From Xanthobacteraceae bacterium (lineage in GTDB: Bacteria; Pseudomonadota; Alphaproteobacteria; Rhizobiales; Xanthobacteraceae): a DNA stretch of 7,036 bases. The stretch covers positions 1 through 7,036 of the forward strand of contig JASHYD010000673.1 of NCBI GenBank assembly GCA_030043175.1. The letters run 5' to 3'. The notes below the pieces were generated by a model. It was not told where the DNA came from. It made no database searches and was given only the letters and a program-made list of their open reading frames with translations. The position numbers and the translations under genes were made by a program. This document shows, piece after piece, positions 5,686-7,036 of the stretch (within the stretch, counting starts at the first letter, position 1; every line of letters begins with the position of its first letter).

Positions 5686-5710
5686 AAACATCGGCTGTCA
5701 AAGGGGTTCC
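5686..5710 (-). promoter_or_regulatory. Candidate EcfG/RpoE2-type promoter for the DUF4168 gene
   Basis: On the minus strand GGAAC (5706-5710) is followed after 16 bases by GTTT (5686-5689). This resembles the general stress response promoters of alphaproteobacteria (GGAAC, 16-19 bases, then GTT or TT). It lies about 60 bases before the ATG of the DUF4168 gene. A TTGACA at 5696-5701 lies inside it, but its only -10-like partner (TAGAAT, 5667-5672) is 23 bases away, too far for a normal sigma-70 promoter. Confidence 0.35.
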
Positions 5711-5889
5711 GGTCCTCGGACGGCTTGGCACATAATGACTTCATGCCCGGGCTGCATTGGCAGCGACAATTGTGGCTTGTTGATGTAAACGCCTTGCGGC
5801 GTCGGAGCCACGCGCATGCACCAGAAAGCCAGGTCATGGCGAACCACAGGTTTCGAGCCGACCAGAGGGTAAAGCTTCCCGGTCGGCAC
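5698..5889 (-). CDS. Uncertain hypothetical frame, possibly a remnant
   Basis: The frame is open for 107 codons (5698-6018), with the first plausible start at GTG 5887-5889, giving 63 residues. It reads MPTGKLYPLVGSKPVVRHDL, AFWCMRVAPTPQGVYINKPQ and LSLPMQPGHEVIMCQAVRGP then EPL. By my count about two thirds of its codons end in G or C, slightly more than the opposite frame, which is open in register from 5725 to 5916. There is no clear ribosome binding site, and I recognise no family. It may be the 3' part of a decayed gene. Its stop overlaps the candidate promoter of the DUF4168 gene. Confidence 0.25.
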   Translation of the reverse strand: MPTGKLYPLVGSKPVVRHDLAFWCMRVAPTPQGVYINKPQLSLPMQPGHEVIMCQAVRGPEPL

Positions 5890-6057
5890 AGCGGCAGCCC
5901 CGTGGTAACCAGATAGTTGCCCGAGCGGGGTGCCCGTAGAGCGCTGAGCGACGCTTAACCTGAGCTGAGACCGGGCGAAAGAATGCGCAAAGTATGCGTG
6001 GCGCGAAGTCGATGCTTCCTACCCCTATACTGATTTAGCTCGACCTGCGGCGCGGGG
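5890..6057. other. Intergenic stretch with no supportable gene
   Basis: The only open frame is the upstream extension of the 5698-5889 frame, which lacks a start codon here. I see no convincing hairpin with a U-run that would end transcription of the gene at 6058-6243. No RNA gene is apparent. Confidence 0.35.
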
Positions 6058-6243
6058 CTACCCAGCTCTCTTCCGTTGCGAAGCTCCCGCTAACTTCACA
6101 CCAAGCGCACGCGCCTTCTGTCGCGTTGCGGTTTCCGTACGCTTGAGCTTGCGGGCGACCACACTCGTCTTCGTTTTCTCGCGTATAAGCGTCTTCAGCA
6201 GGCGGATGTCTTCCTTTGTCCAAGGTCGCGGCTTCTTCGCCAT
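6058..6243 (-). CDS. Small basic Myb/SANT-like helix-turn-helix protein
   Basis: A 61-residue protein from ATG 6241-6243, chosen because AAGGA lies about eight bases upstream; the frame also runs further upstream without a good start. It reads MAKKPRPWTKEDIRLLKTLI, REKTKTSVVARKLKRTETAT and RQKARALGVKLAGASQRKRA then G. The order W-T-x-E-D, L-x-x-L, A-x-x-L-x-R-T and R-x-K-A-x-x-LG is that of a single Myb/SANT-like helix-turn-helix of the kind found in small rhizobial proteins. A DNA-binding role is inferred from this and from the strongly basic ends. It follows the 6330-6587 gene by 86 bases on the same strand and may share its transcript. Confidence 0.72.
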   Translation of the reverse strand: MAKKPRPWTKEDIRLLKTLIREKTKTSVVARKLKRTETATRQKARALGVKLAGASQRKRAG

Positions 6244-6329
6244 CACTCTTTCCTTCTCGATACCCGAGTCCGAAGGCTCATTTCGTTCGGCGCCGGCGCC
6301 TCCCCAGCCGCGTCGGCGTACGCGGCCGG

Positions 6330-6587
6330 TCAATTAGCAGGCCCGGACGGCGACTTTAACCATTGCTTGATGATTGGGAGCGCTGTGTACATTCCCGTAC
6401 GCTCCTCGTCCGGCATCTTATCGAGTTCGATGACGATCGTGAGCATCTGTTTGGGTGTAATGTCCATCAACTCATCGCCTCCCAGCTCATGAATTTGCCG
6501 GACTCGCCTAACGAACGCCTTGACCACGCTATCGCTCAAACCACGCAGTATTCGGTCATATTCTTCCTCGTAGATGAAACTCGCCAT
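6330..6587 (-). CDS. Hypothetical helical protein, translationally coupled
   Basis: An 85-residue protein starting at ATG 6585-6587. The start overlaps the TGA of the preceding gene (TGATG), with GGAG six bases upstream, so it is very likely translated by coupling; an in-frame TTG one codon earlier is not needed. It reads MASFIYEEEYDRILRGLSDS, VVKAFVRRVRQIHELGGDEL, MDITPKQMLTIVIELDKMPD, EERTGMYTALPIIKQWLKSP and SGPAN. It is acidic at the start and predicted mostly helical, with no signal peptide or membrane segment. I recognise no family. Small coupled genes of this kind are common in prophages and integrative elements, but that is inference. Confidence 0.72.
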   Translation of the reverse strand: MASFIYEEEYDRILRGLSDSVVKAFVRRVRQIHELGGDELMDITPKQMLTIVIELDKMPDEERTGMYTALPIIKQWLKSPSGPAN

Positions 6588-6961
6588 CAACTACTCCAGT
6601 TTCTCGTAGACACCCCGCGCTCGACCTGGTCGTGCCGCTTCATTTTTGTGCGCTTCGCCAGCGCCTCCTCAATTAAGTGCCTGACAGCCCGGTTGGGGTC
6701 AAATATCGCCCCCCTCTTGAACCTCTCAGCGGTGCGAGCGAGCCGGTAAGCAAGCGCCATTGACGAGCCGGGCGGGTGATAGCCACCCCATTGGTCGATC
6801 ACGCCACCTTTCTCGTCTACAGGGTCCCGACCTTCCGACAGATCGTAATCGCTATCTTCCGACCAGCCGCAGTTCGCGCAGCCACAGGGCCCATGCATCA
6901 TGCCGACGCGAACGTCCACGGAATCACGATCGCACGGCTCGTTGCATTTAGGACAGTTCAT
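6587..6961 (-). CDS. Zinc-ribbon-like Cys-rich protein, unrecognised
   Basis: A 124-residue protein from ATG 6959-6961, with GGGAAAG directly upstream. The N-terminus carries Cys at 3, 6, 10, 26, 28 and 31 (MNCPKCNEPC; HGPCGCANCGW). The pairs C3-x2-C6 and C28-x2-C31 form a likely zinc ribbon. Residues about 34-50 are acidic, followed by the conserved-looking stretch VDEKGGVIDQWGGYHPPGSS and a basic helical C-terminus (AYRLARTAERFKRG, HLIEEALAKRTKMKRHD). Similar small zinc-ribbon proteins occur in phages and integrative elements, where roles are mostly unknown. The stop overlaps the start of the next gene. Confidence 0.72.
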   Translation of the reverse strand: MNCPKCNEPCDRDSVDVRVGMMHGPCGCANCGWSEDSDYDLSEGRDPVDEKGGVIDQWGGYHPPGSSMALAYRLARTAERFKRGAIFDPNRAVRHLIEEALAKRTKMKRHDQVERGVSTRNWSS

Positions 6962-7036
6962 CTTTCCCGCCTACGCTTCATTTCGTACGGCCGCGCTTGG
7001 GGATTGCTCGCCCACTGGCGGCGACGACTGGCGCTC
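6962..7036 (-). other. Possible 3' end of an upstream gene, frame undecided
   Basis: All three minus-strand frames are open from the right edge and stop close to the ATG at 6959-6961: one at a TAG 10 bases before it, one at a TGA further upstream, and one at a TGA overlapping it (ATGA). The last, ending RPYEMKRRRER, would couple to the zinc-ribbon gene in the same way as the next pair couples, and I favour it slightly. The 75 bases are too short to decide. Confidence 0.25.

Noticed and set aside
5667..5701. TTGACA and TAGAAT as a sigma-70 promoter of the DUF4168 gene
   Set aside because: The spacer is 23 bases, well beyond the usual 16-18.
5725..5772. TGGCAC as part of a sigma-54 promoter near 5726
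   Set aside because: The expected TTGC element at the right distance is absent.
6289..6300. Palindrome GGCGCCGGCGCC
   Set aside because: A short GC-rich palindrome is expected by chance at this base composition, and it has no clear position relative to a promoter.
1..7036. CRISPR arrays, tRNA or rRNA genes, nod boxes
   Set aside because: No regularly spaced repeats, cloverleaf-like sequences, rRNA-like stretches or nod-box patterns were seen on either strand.

Overview
The window looks like accessory DNA from an alphaproteobacterium of the order Rhizobiales (Bradyrhizobium/Mesorhizobium-like). The evidence is the rhizobial form of the sigma-70 protein, a TTG-started bS21 reading frame, DUF1488 and DUF4168 proteins, and many small orphan genes mixed with decayed genes and transposon relics. 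A symbiosis island or similar integrated region would fit. That placement is inference: I see no nod, nif or type III genes here.

Layout, left to right. Bases 1-950 hold an open frame cut by the left edge, a degenerate repeat pair, and the N-terminal half of an IS630-type transposase broken by a frameshift in a run of seven G (minus strand C). Bases 974-1129 encode a good candidate for an unannotated 51-residue membrane protein. Around 1384-1690 are a small arginine-rich frame, a strong hairpin and the C-terminal helix-turn-helix tail of a serine recombinase. The centrepiece (1834-3651, minus) is a complete RpoD-like primary sigma factor paralogue without the usual region 1.1. Across a 344-base gap lies a divergent rpsU (bS21) gene broken by a single-base deletion (3996-4288).

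Bases 4348-5223 (minus) carry a cluster of small genes: a DUF1488 protein that looks intact, a 46-residue frame just downstream, an overlapping 56-residue frame upstream, and a small gene broken by two frameshifts. Bases 5248-5625 encode a secreted DUF4168 protein with an excellent ribosome binding site and a candidate general-stress (EcfG/RpoE2-type) promoter. Bases 5698-6018 are an open frame of unknown status. Bases 6058-6961 (minus) contain a Cys-rich zinc-ribbon-like protein, a translationally coupled helical protein, and a short Myb/SANT-like basic protein.

The intact genes suggest a regulatory and stress-oriented set: an alternative housekeeping-type sigma factor, a possibly stress-controlled envelope protein and a putative small DNA-binding protein. 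The rest is a graveyard of transposase, recombinase, bS21 and orphan-gene remnants. I do not see a defined new multi-gene system. The most interesting items are the RpoD paralogue beside a dead rpsU and the set of small genes missed by ordinary length cut-offs.
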